Assembly (NCBI GenBank): GCA_003223325.1
Contig: QHYS01000171.1
Span: 1 to 42,318, forward strand
DNA from: Acidobacteriota bacterium
GTDB lineage: Bacteria; Acidobacteriota; Terriglobia; Acidiferrales; UBA7541
Reading direction: 5' to 3'
Length of the DNA stretch: 42,318 nt
Shown here piece after piece: positions 18,217 to 27,037 of this stretch. The stretch's first letter is position 1; every line of letters begins with the position of its first letter. Both the position numbers and the translations under genes were made by a program. Below the pieces are notes generated by a model, which worked only from the letters and a program-made list of their open reading frames with translations, was not told where the DNA came from and ran no database searches.

Positions 18217-19566
18217 CTACTTGCCATGCACGGGCAGCAAACGTTCTAGGAAATGCGTGTCGAGATGCCCCGCTTCGAAATCCCCCTCCGCGAAAATACG
18301 TTGATGCAAAGGAATTGACGTTTTGATTCCCTCCACAACAAACATTTCCAGTGCGCGGCGCATGCGAGCAATGGCCTCGGCGCGGTCGCGGCCATGAACA
18401 ATCAATTTGGCGATGAGCGAATCATAGTAAGGAGGAATAACGGCATCTGCATAGGCGGCAGTATCCACTCGAACGCCGGGCCCTCCCGGCATGTTGAACG
18501 CGGTTATGCGGCCCGCGCTGGGAACAAACGTATCGGGGTCCTCCGCGTTCACCCGGCACTCGATGCTGTGGCCGCGAAATTCGATGGGCCCGACGGCCGC
18601 CTCCAACCTTTCACCCGCCGCAATGCGTATCTGCGACTTGATCAAGTCGACTCCAGTGACCAGTTCAGTCACGGGGTGCTCGACCTGAATGCGCGCATTC
18701 ATCTCAATGAAATAAAAGGACCCATCCTCGTCCATTAGGAACTCTACGGTGCCCGCATTGCTGTAACCAACTTTTTTGAGCGCATCCACCACGCGACTCC
18801 CCAGTTCGGCGCGCCGCTCGGGTGTGAGTCCCACCGATGGCGACTCTTCGACGAGTTTTTGGTGTCGTCGCTGAATGCTGCACTCACGTTCACCCAAATG
18901 CAGAACATTGCCGTGGCGGTCGCCCAATACTTGAAATTCGATGTGCCGCGGACGCTCGATGAATTTTTCCAGGTAAACATCCGGGACACCGAAAGACTGC
19001 TGGGCTTCCTGCCGAGCCGTTTCCCAAAGAGGCGGGAGTTCCTCCCGAGCGCGTACAATGCGCATTCCCCTACCCCCGCCGCCTGCAGACGCTTTGATGA
19101 TCAGCGGGTAACCGATGCGGCCCCCTTCTGTCACCGCTGATTCCACATCCCCGACGATTCCCTCGCTGCCAGGCACAATGGGGACTCCGGCGGCGGCCAT
19201 TTCGCGGCGAGCATGCTCCTTCTCGCCCATGAGCCGCAGGGTCTCCGGCGGCGGTCCAATAAAGGTAATCTGTGATGCCTCGCAAACCTCCGCGAAATTC
19301 GCGTTCTCGGAGAGAAATCCATAGCCCGGATGTATGGCGTCGACGTCCGTGATCTCAGCGGCGCTGATCACCTGGGGGATGTTCAGATAACTGTCGGAGC
19401 TGCGTGCCGGGCCAATACATACGGCTTCGTCGGCGAAGCGCACGTGCAGAGCATTGCGGTCCGCTTCCGAATAAACTGCCACCGTGGCGATATCCAGTTC
19501 CTTGCAGGCACAGATCACACGCAAGGCGATTTCACCACGATTCGCTATCAGTATCTTGCGGAACAT
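18217..19566 (-). CDS. accC: acetyl-CoA carboxylase, biotin carboxylase subunit
   Basis: 449 aa, the same length as E. coli AccC. It carboxylates the biotin on AccB using ATP and bicarbonate, the first step of fatty-acid synthesis. Motifs: [18 protein letters not shown] at the start, the ATP-grasp glycine loop [26 protein letters not shown], and [14 protein letters not shown] with the catalytic Glu and Arg. The start at 19566 is chosen from the family N-terminus; 21 further upstream codons overlap accB. It lies 19 bp after accB, the usual accBC pair. Confidence 0.96.
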   Translation of the reverse strand: MFRKILIANRGEIALRVICACKELDIATVAVYSEADRNALHVRFADEAVCIGPARSSDSYLNIPQVISAAEITDVDAIHPGYGFLSENANFAEVCEASQITFIGPPPETLRLMGEKEHARREMAAAGVPIVPGSEGIVGDVESAVTEGGRIGYPLIIKASAGGGGRGMRIVRAREELPPLWETARQEAQQSFGVPDVYLEKFIERPRHIEFQVLGDRHGNVLHLGERECSIQRRHQKLVEESPSVGLTPERRAELGSRVVDALKKVGYSNAGTVEFLMDEDGSFYFIEMNARIQVEHPVTELVTGVDLIKSQIRIAAGERLEAAVGPIEFRGHSIECRVNAEDPDTFVPSAGRITAFNMPGGPGVRVDTAAYADAVIPPYYDSLIAKLIVHGRDRAEAIARMRRALEMFVVEGIKTSIPLHQRIFAEGDFEAGHLDTHFLERLLPVHGK

Positions 19567-19585
19567 AGAGGAAAGCCGGCGAGCG

Positions 19586-20131
19586 CTACTTCTTTTTGGC
19601 AGGACGGATGGCGAATAGGCCTTGTCCATATTCGACGGGCTGGCCGTTTTCTACCAAGCCACGCACCAGCTCACCGCTCACGTCGGCTTCAATTTCGTTC
19701 ATCAATTTCATAGCTTCTATGATGCACACGACCTGGCCGGGCTGGATCAGGTCACCTATTTTCACAAAAGGCGGGGCGCCGGGGCTGGCCGCCGCGTAAA
19801 ACGTCCCCACGATGGGGGACTTGATTATATGCAGCTCTTCGCTAGCCGTCGCGGAGCTTGACGCCGCGGTGATCTCCATGGGATCAGGCGCAGTCCCTGA
19901 CATCGCCGGCGGTTGTCTCGGCAGAGCCCGCGGCGGTGCCTCGGCGCGGGTCGCCGCATTCGTAACTGCCGAGGCCTTTTTCAGGCGAATGCGTAAGCCT
20001 CGGTGTTCGTATTCAAACTCCTCCAGGCCATGCGCAGCCATGAAGTCGAGCAGCTTTTCGACTTGCCCGAACTCCACCCCAGGAATCGACCGCTCGGTGC
20101 TTAAATTTTTCTTCTTGCGGGACGCTTTCAT
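19586..20131 (-). CDS. accB: acetyl-CoA carboxylase biotin carboxyl carrier protein
   Basis: 181 aa. The N-terminal helix [21 protein letters not shown] and a Pro/Ala-rich linker (about 62-95) precede the biotinyl domain (about 102-180). The biotin acceptor K142 sits in EAMKLMNEI, and [22 protein letters not shown] is the usual thumb-bearing segment. Six bases separate it from the upstream aminopeptidase gene. In many bacteria efp lies between pepP and accB; here it is absent. Confidence 0.96.
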   Translation of the reverse strand: MKASRKKKNLSTERSIPGVEFGQVEKLLDFMAAHGLEEFEYEHRGLRIRLKKASAVTNAATRAEAPPRALPRQPPAMSGTAPDPMEITAASSSATASEELHIIKSPIVGTFYAAASPGAPPFVKIGDLIQPGQVVCIIEAMKLMNEIEADVSGELVRGLVENGQPVEYGQGLFAIRPAKKK

Positions 20132-20137
20132 CGAATC

Positions 20138-21229
20138 TCAGAGCTCGAGGAGTCCTCGAGGCGCAGTCGTTAACACTTCGGTGCGGTCCGCATGAACAGC
20201 CACTTCGTCCTCAACGCGAATGCCCCCCACGCCTTCCATATAAATTCCTGGCTCCACGGTCACCACGTTACCCGCACGAATTTCCTGTTTTTGGCTTCGG
20301 CCAACCCGCGGCCCTTCATGGATTTCGATGCCCAGACCGTGGCCCGTGCCGTGTACGAAATAGCGTCCCAGGCCGTGCTGATTGAGAAGACGCCGCGCGG
20401 CCCGGTCAATGCTTCCGGCAGCTACACCGGCCCGGAGAGCGTGCTGCGCCGCTTCCTGGGCCTGCTCCACTGCTTTGTACCATCGCCGGACGCGAGCCGG
20501 TGCGCGTCCCAGAAAGACCGTGCGCGTCAGATCGCTGCAATAGTGGCGGAGTATAGCACCCAGGTCTAAGACCACCAATTCGTTTTTCTGCAATCGCTTT
20601 TCAGTAGGCCGCGCATGCGGCAAAGCGGAACGCGGCCCGGAGGCCACGATGGTCTCGAAAGAGGGGCCGCTCGCACCTTTGCGGCGCAAACGATAGTCGA
20701 TCTCAGCAGCGACGTCCAATTCCGCCACTCCTGGCCGGATGAAGTCGGGGACCTCCGAGATAACCTCGGAAGCGATCCTGGCGGAGCGGCGCATCGCATC
20801 GAGCTCCTCCGCACTTTTTACTTCACGGAGGCGTTCCATGAGCTCGCTGGTCGGTTTCCATTCGATCCCCCGGCCCGCAGCCTTTTTTAACCGCGTCCAT
20901 TCGGCAACGCTCAAGGATGCCGATTCAAACGCCAAACGCATGCGCTTTCGCGGCGATCGGGAACACAGGAATTCGCCGCACGCCTCAGCCAACGGGGTTC
21001 GGACGATGTGCGCACTCGCCTGCGGCGATTCCTCTTGAGCCTGGATCGTATATCTACCGTCGGTGAACAAATGTATGGCGTCGCCCAGGACGAGGAGAAT
21101 GGCATTGCTGCCGCTAAACCCACTTAGATAAAAAATATTGGGCAAATGGGTAAGCACGAGGGCGTCTGCGCCGGAACCCGCCATCGCTGCGCGCGCCTGC
21201 TTGAGCCTATCTCCAAGGGACACGCTCAT
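20138..21229 (-). CDS. M24-family Xaa-Pro aminopeptidase
   Basis: 363 aa. A creatinase-type N-terminal domain (about 1-135) precedes a pita-bread metallopeptidase domain. All five metal ligands are visible: D222 (VVLDLGA), D233 (CSDLTRT), H297 (GTGHGLG), E326 (TVEPGIY) and E340 (RVEDE). It should remove N-terminal residues before proline in the cytoplasm. Its place ahead of accB-accC is the common pepP/pepQ-acc arrangement. It starts 55 bp after the pilQ stop. A GAGGAG/CTCCTC inverted repeat lies in that gap. Confidence 0.92.
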   Translation of the reverse strand: MSVSLGDRLKQARAAMAGSGADALVLTHLPNIFYLSGFSGSNAILLVLGDAIHLFTDGRYTIQAQEESPQASAHIVRTPLAEACGEFLCSRSPRKRMRLAFESASLSVAEWTRLKKAAGRGIEWKPTSELMERLREVKSAEELDAMRRSARIASEVISEVPDFIRPGVAELDVAAEIDYRLRRKGASGPSFETIVASGPRSALPHARPTEKRLQKNELVVLDLGAILRHYCSDLTRTVFLGRAPARVRRWYKAVEQAQEAAQHALRAGVAAGSIDRAARRLLNQHGLGRYFVHGTGHGLGIEIHEGPRVGRSQKQEIRAGNVVTVEPGIYMEGVGGIRVEDEVAVHADRTEVLTTAPRGLLEL

Positions 21230-21284
21230 AAAAACTGAGGAGAACTCCTGTCTCCTCCCTTTAACCGGAAGCTAGGTCGCGCCG

Positions 21285-23273
21285 TCAGCCGGGTATCAAC
21301 CGCGGCGTGAGGAAGAAGAGCAGTTCCTGTGATGATACTTTGACTGAGGTTTCTTTGAATAGATGGCCGATCAGGGGGACGTTGCCGAGCAAGGGAACCT
21401 GGAAGACGTTCGTCTGTTGCTGACTAACCATGACCCCGCCGATCACTACGGTCCCACCGTCGCCCACCAACACCTTTGTTTTGGCCGATTGTGTGGAGAG
21501 AGACGGGATGCCATTGACCAGAGGAATACCGCTATCGATCTGTGTGTTTTCGACGACCACATCCATAAAAACGTTGCCATCCGCCGTGATCTGCGGCGTT
21601 ACTTGGAGCCGCAAAACCGCATCCACGTATTGAACCGAGATCGTGTTATTGATCGTGGTCTGAATGGGAATCTGCGTGCCCTGCTTGATCTCCGCCTGGG
21701 CGTTATTCTGAGTCACCAATTGCGGACTGGAGAGAAGCTTGCCCACACCCTTGCTTTCCGCCGCCGTGATGATGAAGTCCAAGGTGAAGTTAGGAGATAC
21801 CCGGGAGAACGTAAAGCCGCTGGTCGGTGCGACTGCCGGAAAGTTAGCGTTCAACGGAATCTGGCCGCTGGAGGTGGCGCCTGTTTGCTGCGCGCCTACC
21901 ACGATTGGCGGAGCAGGAGTATGGAAGAGGGGACTCGCCTGGGTTGCAATGGGATTACCGCCAAAGAAATTGGCGGTGGTCGCGGTCGTGGCTACGCCGG
22001 CGAGGCCAAACTGAGTACCAATATCGCGGGCAAACGTCCGTGAGGCTTGAACGACCCGCGCCTGAATCTCTACTTGCTGTGACTTCCGGTCGAGTTGCCG
22101 GACCAGGTTATCCACCTGGGGCATCACGGCGGGAACATCGCGAATGATCAGTGTGTTGGAACGATCGATGGCCATGATGTCGCCGCGCTGCGTCATGAAT
22201 CGTTTGAGCGGAGTCACTAACTCGCTGGCTTTGGCGTAGCTCAAAACCCGCGTTACCGTAACCGGATCCACCGCTTCTATCTCCGCCTTATGTAGGGCGC
22301 TCTCATCATCGGCTTCTCGCTTCAGAGTGTCTTTCGTGGCGATCCGAAGAACGTTGCCGTCAAGCTCCTTACTCATACCATTGTTGCGTAGGACGATATC
22401 CAGGGCTTGATCCCAAGGAACTTCATCCAGCACCAAAGTCACGTTTCCCTTTACGGCAGGATCGAGGACAACGTTGAGGCCGCTGATTTCATGAACCAGG
22501 CGGAAGAAATCCTTTAAATCGACATCCTTGAGATTCACCGAAATCGCCTCGCCCGTATAGCCCTTTACAGGAGCGGCCACGGGCTGAGCCACCACAGGCT
22601 GAGACGTGTCCGCTACGGCGGGTTTCGCCGTGACCTGGCCGGTGTTGGCGACCGCACCATTCAGAACCGTTGCGGGGTTGACAGTTTGCGGGCTCGCGAG
22701 CGCGGCATTTCCGGTCAAAGTTGCCGGCAACCGGAAACTCTGGCGGCCGGTTGCCGGCTCCACTCGAGTCTTTACAACCGCCCCTTGATCTTGCTTGACC
22801 ACAAGCTTCGCTACCTGCCCCGAGGAGTGGGCCGCGGCGCCCTGAGGCTGATCGCTAAAAGCCACCAGCAGCTCTTGATCCTTCTGCTCTACCTTAAATT
22901 GCGCGGTGCTCGTCAGATCGATCACCACACGCACCTGATTAGGCCGCGATTCGCCGAGACGCACGCGACGCACTGGATCATAGTCACTGGCTACGGCGGT
23001 GCGCGGCGCAGCGAGGCGCGCCTGGTCGAAATCGACCACGACACGCGGGGGATCGCTCAATCGCGTCACGTGATAATTCAGCGGACCATCTCCCTCAACG
23101 TGAACAATCGTCTGCTGGCCGACGCGGTCAATGCTGACCTGCGCGACCGCGGTCACGGAGGTGGCCTGTGCCGTTGCGGACTTAGGCGCCTGAGCGCCAG
23201 CCAAGTGCGGCAAGAGCATCGTCGCCGCCAGAACCAGCCCGCTCGGCCGGAAAACCGACCCGTAGGTCTTCAT
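21285..23273 (-). CDS. pilQ: type IV pilus outer-membrane secretin PilQ
   Basis: 662 aa; forms the outer-membrane channel for the type IV pilus. Signal peptide MKTYGSVF...LPHLAGAQA (about 1-28); an AMIN peptidoglycan-binding domain (about 45-135, VSIDRVGQQTIVHVEGDGPL); a Pro/Val/Ala linker; a secretin/TonB short domain (about 240-315, INLDV-like VSVNLKDVDLKDFFRL); an N1 domain (about 330-390); and the secretin barrel with VGKLLSSPQLVTQNN, VPLLGNVPLIGHLFK and the terminal LLFFLTPRLIPG. Only one AMIN domain is clear where some PilQ have two. AGGAG lies 7 bases before the ATG, which overlaps the pilP stop (ATGA). Confidence 0.95.
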   Translation of the reverse strand: MKTYGSVFRPSGLVLAATMLLPHLAGAQAPKSATAQATSVTAVAQVSIDRVGQQTIVHVEGDGPLNYHVTRLSDPPRVVVDFDQARLAAPRTAVASDYDPVRRVRLGESRPNQVRVVIDLTSTAQFKVEQKDQELLVAFSDQPQGAAAHSSGQVAKLVVKQDQGAVVKTRVEPATGRQSFRLPATLTGNAALASPQTVNPATVLNGAVANTGQVTAKPAVADTSQPVVAQPVAAPVKGYTGEAISVNLKDVDLKDFFRLVHEISGLNVVLDPAVKGNVTLVLDEVPWDQALDIVLRNNGMSKELDGNVLRIATKDTLKREADDESALHKAEIEAVDPVTVTRVLSYAKASELVTPLKRFMTQRGDIMAIDRSNTLIIRDVPAVMPQVDNLVRQLDRKSQQVEIQARVVQASRTFARDIGTQFGLAGVATTATTANFFGGNPIATQASPLFHTPAPPIVVGAQQTGATSSGQIPLNANFPAVAPTSGFTFSRVSPNFTLDFIITAAESKGVGKLLSSPQLVTQNNAQAEIKQGTQIPIQTTINNTISVQYVDAVLRLQVTPQITADGNVFMDVVVENTQIDSGIPLVNGIPSLSTQSAKTKVLVGDGGTVVIGGVMVSQQQTNVFQVPLLGNVPLIGHLFKETSVKVSSQELLFFLTPRLIPG

Positions 23274-24190
23274 TGCTGTTCTCCTGGAATGGAATTCAAC
23301 CGTTTCGCAACCTCGCGTTCCACGGCATTGCCGAATGGATCTTTTCCAGCCTGGTGAAATGAAATTCCGTCCATGGTGATATGTTCCACTTGGCCGTCAT
23401 AAAGGCGGTCGCCTTCGCGCAGGAAATAGACACGATCCTGAGCATTAGAAACGATTGCGATCATTCCGTTGGGGCCGCTCACAATCCCGTCAATCCGCAA
23501 ACTGCTGATCAACAGGCCGGGCTTACCAGGCGGAAGGTTCTGTGGTGTAGACCCGCTGCCACTCGTCTCCCTGCCCAACAGTGGCGCAAAGGGATCGCGC
23601 CGCACGATGTTTTCCCGCTCGGCCACAGGCTTTATGACAGTGGCGGCTACCCGCTTTGGAGCATCAGATTTTGTTGCGGTTACCAATTTGGACTTGGGAG
23701 CCTTTCTGGTTGAGCTCCCCGCCGGGCCCGGGGAAATCTCGCTGTTAAGAGAACCGGCCGGCTTGCTGACGCCTGCTGTTCCGAGCGTCGGTTTCGGCCT
23801 GGGCGTTACGCTGGAAGCAGATTTTGCGGCGGCGGTGCTTGCCCGCTTGGTACTGGCAGTCGCTGGTCCAGCCGGCGAACTTGGCGCGGAACTGGACGCC
23901 GACTTAGGTGCAGGTGGCACGGGGTTGACCCCAGAAGGCGTGGGCGGCGCAGGTTTCGGAGTTTGCGGCTTTGGCGCTGCCGTTCCGGCGGAACCAGCTT
24001 GGCTCGCAGGAGTAGTATTTGCTCCGGCCGCAGCCTTACCTGGCGCGGGCTGATTCAACGCCTTGCGAACGGAATCCGACCTAGCGGGTACCTCCTGTGC
24101 TACCAGAGGCATACCCACCGGGGCCAGGAAAAGCGTGGCCACCCAGGTTATCAAGTTTGCCTTCCGCATGATTCTGTATCGAAGTTGCAT
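23270..24190 (-). CDS. pilP: type IV pilus alignment protein PilP, long-linker form
   Basis: 306 aa, well above the roughly 175 of classical PilP. A signal peptide at about 8-32 (LITWVATLFLAPVGMPLVAQE) has no lipobox cysteine, so unlike Neisseria or Pseudomonas PilP it is not a lipoprotein. About 130 residues of Ala/Pro/Ser/Thr-rich linker follow, then the PilP beta domain with RRDPFAPLLG, LRIDGIVSGPNGMIAIV, VYFLREGDRLYDGQVEHI and DGISFHQAGKDPFG. The start at 24190 has AGGA 12 bases upstream; an ORF extension to 24307 overlaps pilO. It links PilN/PilO to PilQ. Confidence 0.88.
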   Translation of the reverse strand: MQLRYRIMRKANLITWVATLFLAPVGMPLVAQEVPARSDSVRKALNQPAPGKAAAGANTTPASQAGSAGTAAPKPQTPKPAPPTPSGVNPVPPAPKSASSSAPSSPAGPATASTKRASTAAAKSASSVTPRPKPTLGTAGVSKPAGSLNSEISPGPAGSSTRKAPKSKLVTATKSDAPKRVAATVIKPVAERENIVRRDPFAPLLGRETSGSGSTPQNLPPGKPGLLISSLRIDGIVSGPNGMIAIVSNAQDRVYFLREGDRLYDGQVEHITMDGISFHQAGKDPFGNAVEREVAKRLNSIPGEQQ

Positions 24191-24210
24191 CTTCAACTCG
24201 ATCCTGGCTT

Positions 24211-24858
24211 TTATCTCGCCACCGCTGCGCCCGGGCGGGTAGCCGTCCTGGAGCCCGCCGGCGGTGTCGCGGGCGCGCTCGTGGTAAAGAAAGTAGTAAT
24301 GGTGCATGAGCCGCTGACCGTCGTGTTGGGGCGCACCGGATAGCTAGACTTGTTGTCGCCGAGGCCGTCGAACTTCAGGTCATTGACGTTAATGATTCGA
24401 GACAATCGGCTGAGACGGGCGAAAAAGTCCACGATCGCGTAATAAGGTCCATCGATTTGAATTTGAAACGGCATTTCGTAGTGAAAGTCGCGGGAAACGA
24501 CGGCTTGTGCCGTAAGCCTGCGTACTTGAACGCCGGAAGCCGCGGCAGCGCCTTCGATCAGCCGCATGAATTCATCTGTTTCCTTAGTTTCCGGGACAAT
24601 CGTTTTGAGCGTGTCAATCTGTTTATTAAGCGCCGCCATCTCCTGCTGGAACTCTGCGTAGCGGCGTTCGTACACTTGCAGCGCGCTCACCTCCTGATTC
24701 AGCTTGGTGTCCTGATCGTGCAGGGCCTGCAGCTCAGTTCGGGCCGTCGACACCGGGAGGCCAGGAACGTAAAGCCCTGCGGCGATCAGCAGAATCGCCA
24801 GGGCCACGAAGACCAGCGCCTGGATGTACCATGGAAATTCCTTGAAGGAGATGGCCAT
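24211..24858 (-). CDS. pilO: type IV pilus inner-membrane protein PilO
   Basis: 215 aa. A short cytoplasmic N-terminus, one transmembrane helix (about 13-31), a coiled coil (about 38-80, LNQEVSALQVYERRYAEFQQEM) and a periplasmic ferredoxin-like domain with PFQIQIDGPYYAIVDFFARLSRLSRIINV, the PilO hallmark. The C-terminus has an Ala/Pro/Thr-rich tail. It pairs with PilN in the alignment complex. The ribosome-binding site AAGGGG precedes the ATG, and the gene starts 9 bp after pilN. Confidence 0.93.
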   Translation of the reverse strand: MAISFKEFPWYIQALVFVALAILLIAAGLYVPGLPVSTARTELQALHDQDTKLNQEVSALQVYERRYAEFQQEMAALNKQIDTLKTIVPETKETDEFMRLIEGAAAASGVQVRRLTAQAVVSRDFHYEMPFQIQIDGPYYAIVDFFARLSRLSRIINVNDLKFDGLGDNKSSYPVRPNTTVSGSCTITTFFTTSAPATPPAGSRTATRPGAAVAR

Positions 24859-24867
24859 TGTTCCCCC

Positions 24868-25479
24868 TTACCCCTTCCCCGTCGGAGTCGGAATGGGGGC
24901 TGCCGATTTGTCTTGCGGCAAGGAGAATTGCGCCGTCAGCGTGAAGGTGAACGTCTGAATAGCGGTGTTTTTCGTATCTTGCGCGGACTCTTTGATTTCG
25001 ATTTGATTGAAATAGCCGGAATGTTCGAGTTGCGTGATGAAGTTCGCCACGGCGTTAATGGATCCAGCCGTACCAATGATGGTCAGGCCGTTGCCTGTCC
25101 GCGTGAACGAAGTCAGCCAGAGCGTATCCGTGCGCACGACCGTGTTGGCCAAGGCATCCAGGAGCTCCTGACCGCCCGTACGATTGCGCTGAAGTGCTTC
25201 GATAATGTTGATCCGCTGCTGCAGAACCGCTCTTTGGCGCTCGAACTCATCCACTTGCGCCTTCAATTGTTCTAGCCTGGCTTTCTCTCCGGTCTGCTTC
25301 TGGATGTGTAGGCGCACTTCGATGATCTGTTGGTTGGTAGAATGCCAGTTGTAATAGAGGACGCCGAAGGCGACCAGCAACGCCGCCGCGAAAAAGACCA
25401 CCTGCAGAGTTGCTTCGAGCGGCACTGCCTGCCGCGCAGCTTTGGGTCGAGCTCGGCCCAGCAGGTTGATTCGGATCAT
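24868..25479 (-). CDS. pilN: type IV pilus inner-membrane protein PilN
   Basis: 203 aa. The cytoplasmic N-terminus begins MIRINLLG, matching the INLLP-type motif that docks in the PilM groove. One transmembrane helix (about 27-46), then a coiled coil (about 50-88) and a periplasmic domain with LLDALANTVVRTDTLWLTSF and the Fimbrial_PilN core. The ATG overlaps the pilM stop by 4 bp (ATGA), implying translational coupling. Confidence 0.93.
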   Translation of the reverse strand: MIRINLLGRARPKAARQAVPLEATLQVVFFAAALLVAFGVLYYNWHSTNQQIIEVRLHIQKQTGEKARLEQLKAQVDEFERQRAVLQQRINIIEALQRNRTGGQELLDALANTVVRTDTLWLTSFTRTGNGLTIIGTAGSINAVANFITQLEHSGYFNQIEIKESAQDTKNTAIQTFTFTLTAQFSLPQDKSAAPIPTPTGKG

Positions 25480-26528
25480 GGCGTGTCAAAACTCCTGAGC
25501 GCCAATCCCACGGCAATCGCCAATCGCGGAGCAAGCTCCCGTACTTGGTCTTCGTTGTGTCGGCCGGGATTGATCACGATTTTTCGAAAAGGATAGAGTT
25601 CCTCGACGGGCAGAGCGAACTCTTCGCGGAGCAGGTCCACCAATCCTGGAACGCGCGCGGTGCCTCCCGCCAAATAGATGCGCTGAATGTTTTCCCCGCT
25701 GGCGGTGGCTCGGAAAAAGTCAAAAGTCTTCTGAATCTCCAGGATGAGGATGTCGGAAACCGAACGCAAAATAGTCCCGCGATGCTCCTCGTTTACCCCC
25801 GCCACCGCTTCGCCTTTTTTGAGCCGTTCCGCATCCTCATAGCTGAGATCCAGCTCTTTCTGCAGCGCATCCGTATATTGATTCCCGCCCACGGAAACAT
25901 CTCGTGTGAAGAGCGGGGCGCCGCCACGCACGATATTGATGTTCATCACACTGGCGCCAATATTCAGCAGCGCCACGGTCTGGGTAGGATCCGGGTCGTA
26001 ATTGACCTCATAGCAGTTCTGCAATGCGAAGGCGTCGATATCCACAACCGTAGGCGTCTTCCCCGCCTGAGCCAGGACGTTGGTGTGATTCAGAATCTTG
26101 TCTTTTTTGACGGCCACGAGCAGCACATCCATCTGTGACTCCGCCGAATCCAGAAGCTGATAATCGAGATTCACGTCGGAAATATCGAACGGGATATGCT
26201 GGCTGGCTTCCGATTGAATCCGATCGTAGAGTTCCTCGTCCGTCATAACAGGCAGGCTCACGCGCTTGACAATCACAGAATGCCCGGAAACGGCGGTGGC
26301 CACTGCCCGCGTCTTGATCTCCTGGCGATCGAATATCGTCCCAATCGCTGCAGCCACGAGCGGCGCGTCCATAATGGCGCCATCGACCACCGTATCTTGC
26401 GCCAGTGGCTCCAAGCCGAAACTCACCAACTCGTAACCCTGCTTGGTACTCTTTAGCTCGACAGACTTGATTGAGCTCGAGCCGATATCGAGTCCCACTA
26501 GCGGTTTCTGTTTAGCCGTGCCAAACAT
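25476..26528 (-). CDS. pilM: type IV pilus assembly actin-like ATPase PilM
   Basis: 350 aa, cytoplasmic. The FtsA/actin-like fold is shown by the first phosphate loop GLDIGSSSIKSVEL (about 12-25), DVLLVAVKKDKI, the second loop ALLNIGASVMNINIV and the adenosine motif IYLAGGTARVPGL. It binds nucleotide and the PilN tail, organising the inner-membrane platform. AAGGG lies about 8 bases before the ATG. It follows the HTH gene by 45 bp. pilB, pilT, pilC and pilin genes are not in the window. Confidence 0.95.
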   Translation of the reverse strand: MFGTAKQKPLVGLDIGSSSIKSVELKSTKQGYELVSFGLEPLAQDTVVDGAIMDAPLVAAAIGTIFDRQEIKTRAVATAVSGHSVIVKRVSLPVMTDEELYDRIQSEASQHIPFDISDVNLDYQLLDSAESQMDVLLVAVKKDKILNHTNVLAQAGKTPTVVDIDAFALQNCYEVNYDPDPTQTVALLNIGASVMNINIVRGGAPLFTRDVSVGGNQYTDALQKELDLSYEDAERLKKGEAVAGVNEEHRGTILRSVSDILILEIQKTFDFFRATASGENIQRIYLAGGTARVPGLVDLLREEFALPVEELYPFRKIVINPGRHNEDQVRELAPRLAIAVGLALRSFDTP

Positions 26529-26573
26529 CGCCCAGCCCTTTCTGCCAGCCCTAAAAGCATCGCCGCTGACCGC

Positions 26574-26771
26574 TTAGTGCCGCCTCCCCTGCGACTGGCG
26601 CATTTTTTCTTCCATCCAGCGATCCAGCACAGACTTGCGGAATTTCCACCGGCTCCCCAGCTTAAATGCCGGGACCAGGCCCGTGCAGATGTAGCGATAG
26701 AGCGTATCGGGCGAAACTCCCAAATAGTGCGAAGCCTGGCGCAGGTTCATCACTTCTCTTGATTCGCGCAT
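26574..26771 (-). CDS. excisionase-family (MerR-like) helix-turn-helix protein
   Basis: 65 aa. MNLRQASHYLGVSPDTLYRYI, then GLVPAFKLGSRWKFRKSVLDRW, is the winged helix-turn-helix of the HTH_17/excisionase family; the basic tail ends GRRH. The first ATG (26771) is used; one at 26750 (MNLRQ) is also possible. Proteins of this type act as excisionases or small transcription factors. Its place 45 bp before pilM, on the same strand and with no integrase nearby, favours a regulator of the pilus operon, but that is inferred. The palindrome at 26915 upstream could be its target. Confidence 0.8.
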   Translation of the reverse strand: MRESREVMNLRQASHYLGVSPDTLYRYICTGLVPAFKLGSRWKFRKSVLDRWMEEKMRQSQGRRH

Positions 26772-26891
26772 TCCCGCTGGCTACCCCTTGGAGCGGAAAC
26801 AAAGGTCCGCTGGCCTCCAGCCACTCAGGCTCCCAGCAACTGCCCGGAAGGAACCCGCTGTCATGCGAATGTGGCATCCGGCAACGCCGAG

Positions 26892-26928
26892 TGTCAAGGA
26901 AAGTGAGGCGGGGGATTGTTCAAACAAT
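26892..26928 (-). promoter_or_regulatory. putative promoter -35 box and 14-bp palindrome upstream of the HTH-pil genes
   Basis: On the minus strand a perfect TTGACA lies at 26897-26892, but a -10 element at the right spacing is poor (CACATT after 18 bases). Just upstream, ATTGTT-CA-AACAAT (26915-26928) is a perfect 6-bp-arm palindrome suited to a dimeric regulator. Function is inferred. Confidence 0.35.
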
Positions 26929-26991
26929 TGTGGCTTAACAGAAAACAGTGTGAACAGAATACCCTATATGCATGGTTTTGTAACTTCTAGT

Positions 26992-27009
26992 ACCACTATA
27001 AGTAGTGGT
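26992..27009 (-). terminator. hairpin downstream of the ubiD-family gene
   Basis: ACCACTA and TAGTGGT pair with a TAAG loop, 29 bp after the stop codon of the decarboxylase gene. No T-run follows on the minus strand, so it is at best a weak or Rho-assisted terminator, or else a protein-binding dyad. Confidence 0.3.
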
Positions 27010-27037
27010 TAATTCCGTAGCCGCATGCAGGCTAGTT

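Noticed and set aside
21363-22043. Plus-strand frame of 226 codons
   Set aside because: It is antisense to the pilQ secretin region, and the translation is Arg/Asp rich without a fold signature.
23469-24053. Long plus-strand frame of 194 codons
   Set aside because: It is the antisense of the Ala/Pro-rich PilP linker and consists of Gly/Ala/Leu repeats with no motif.
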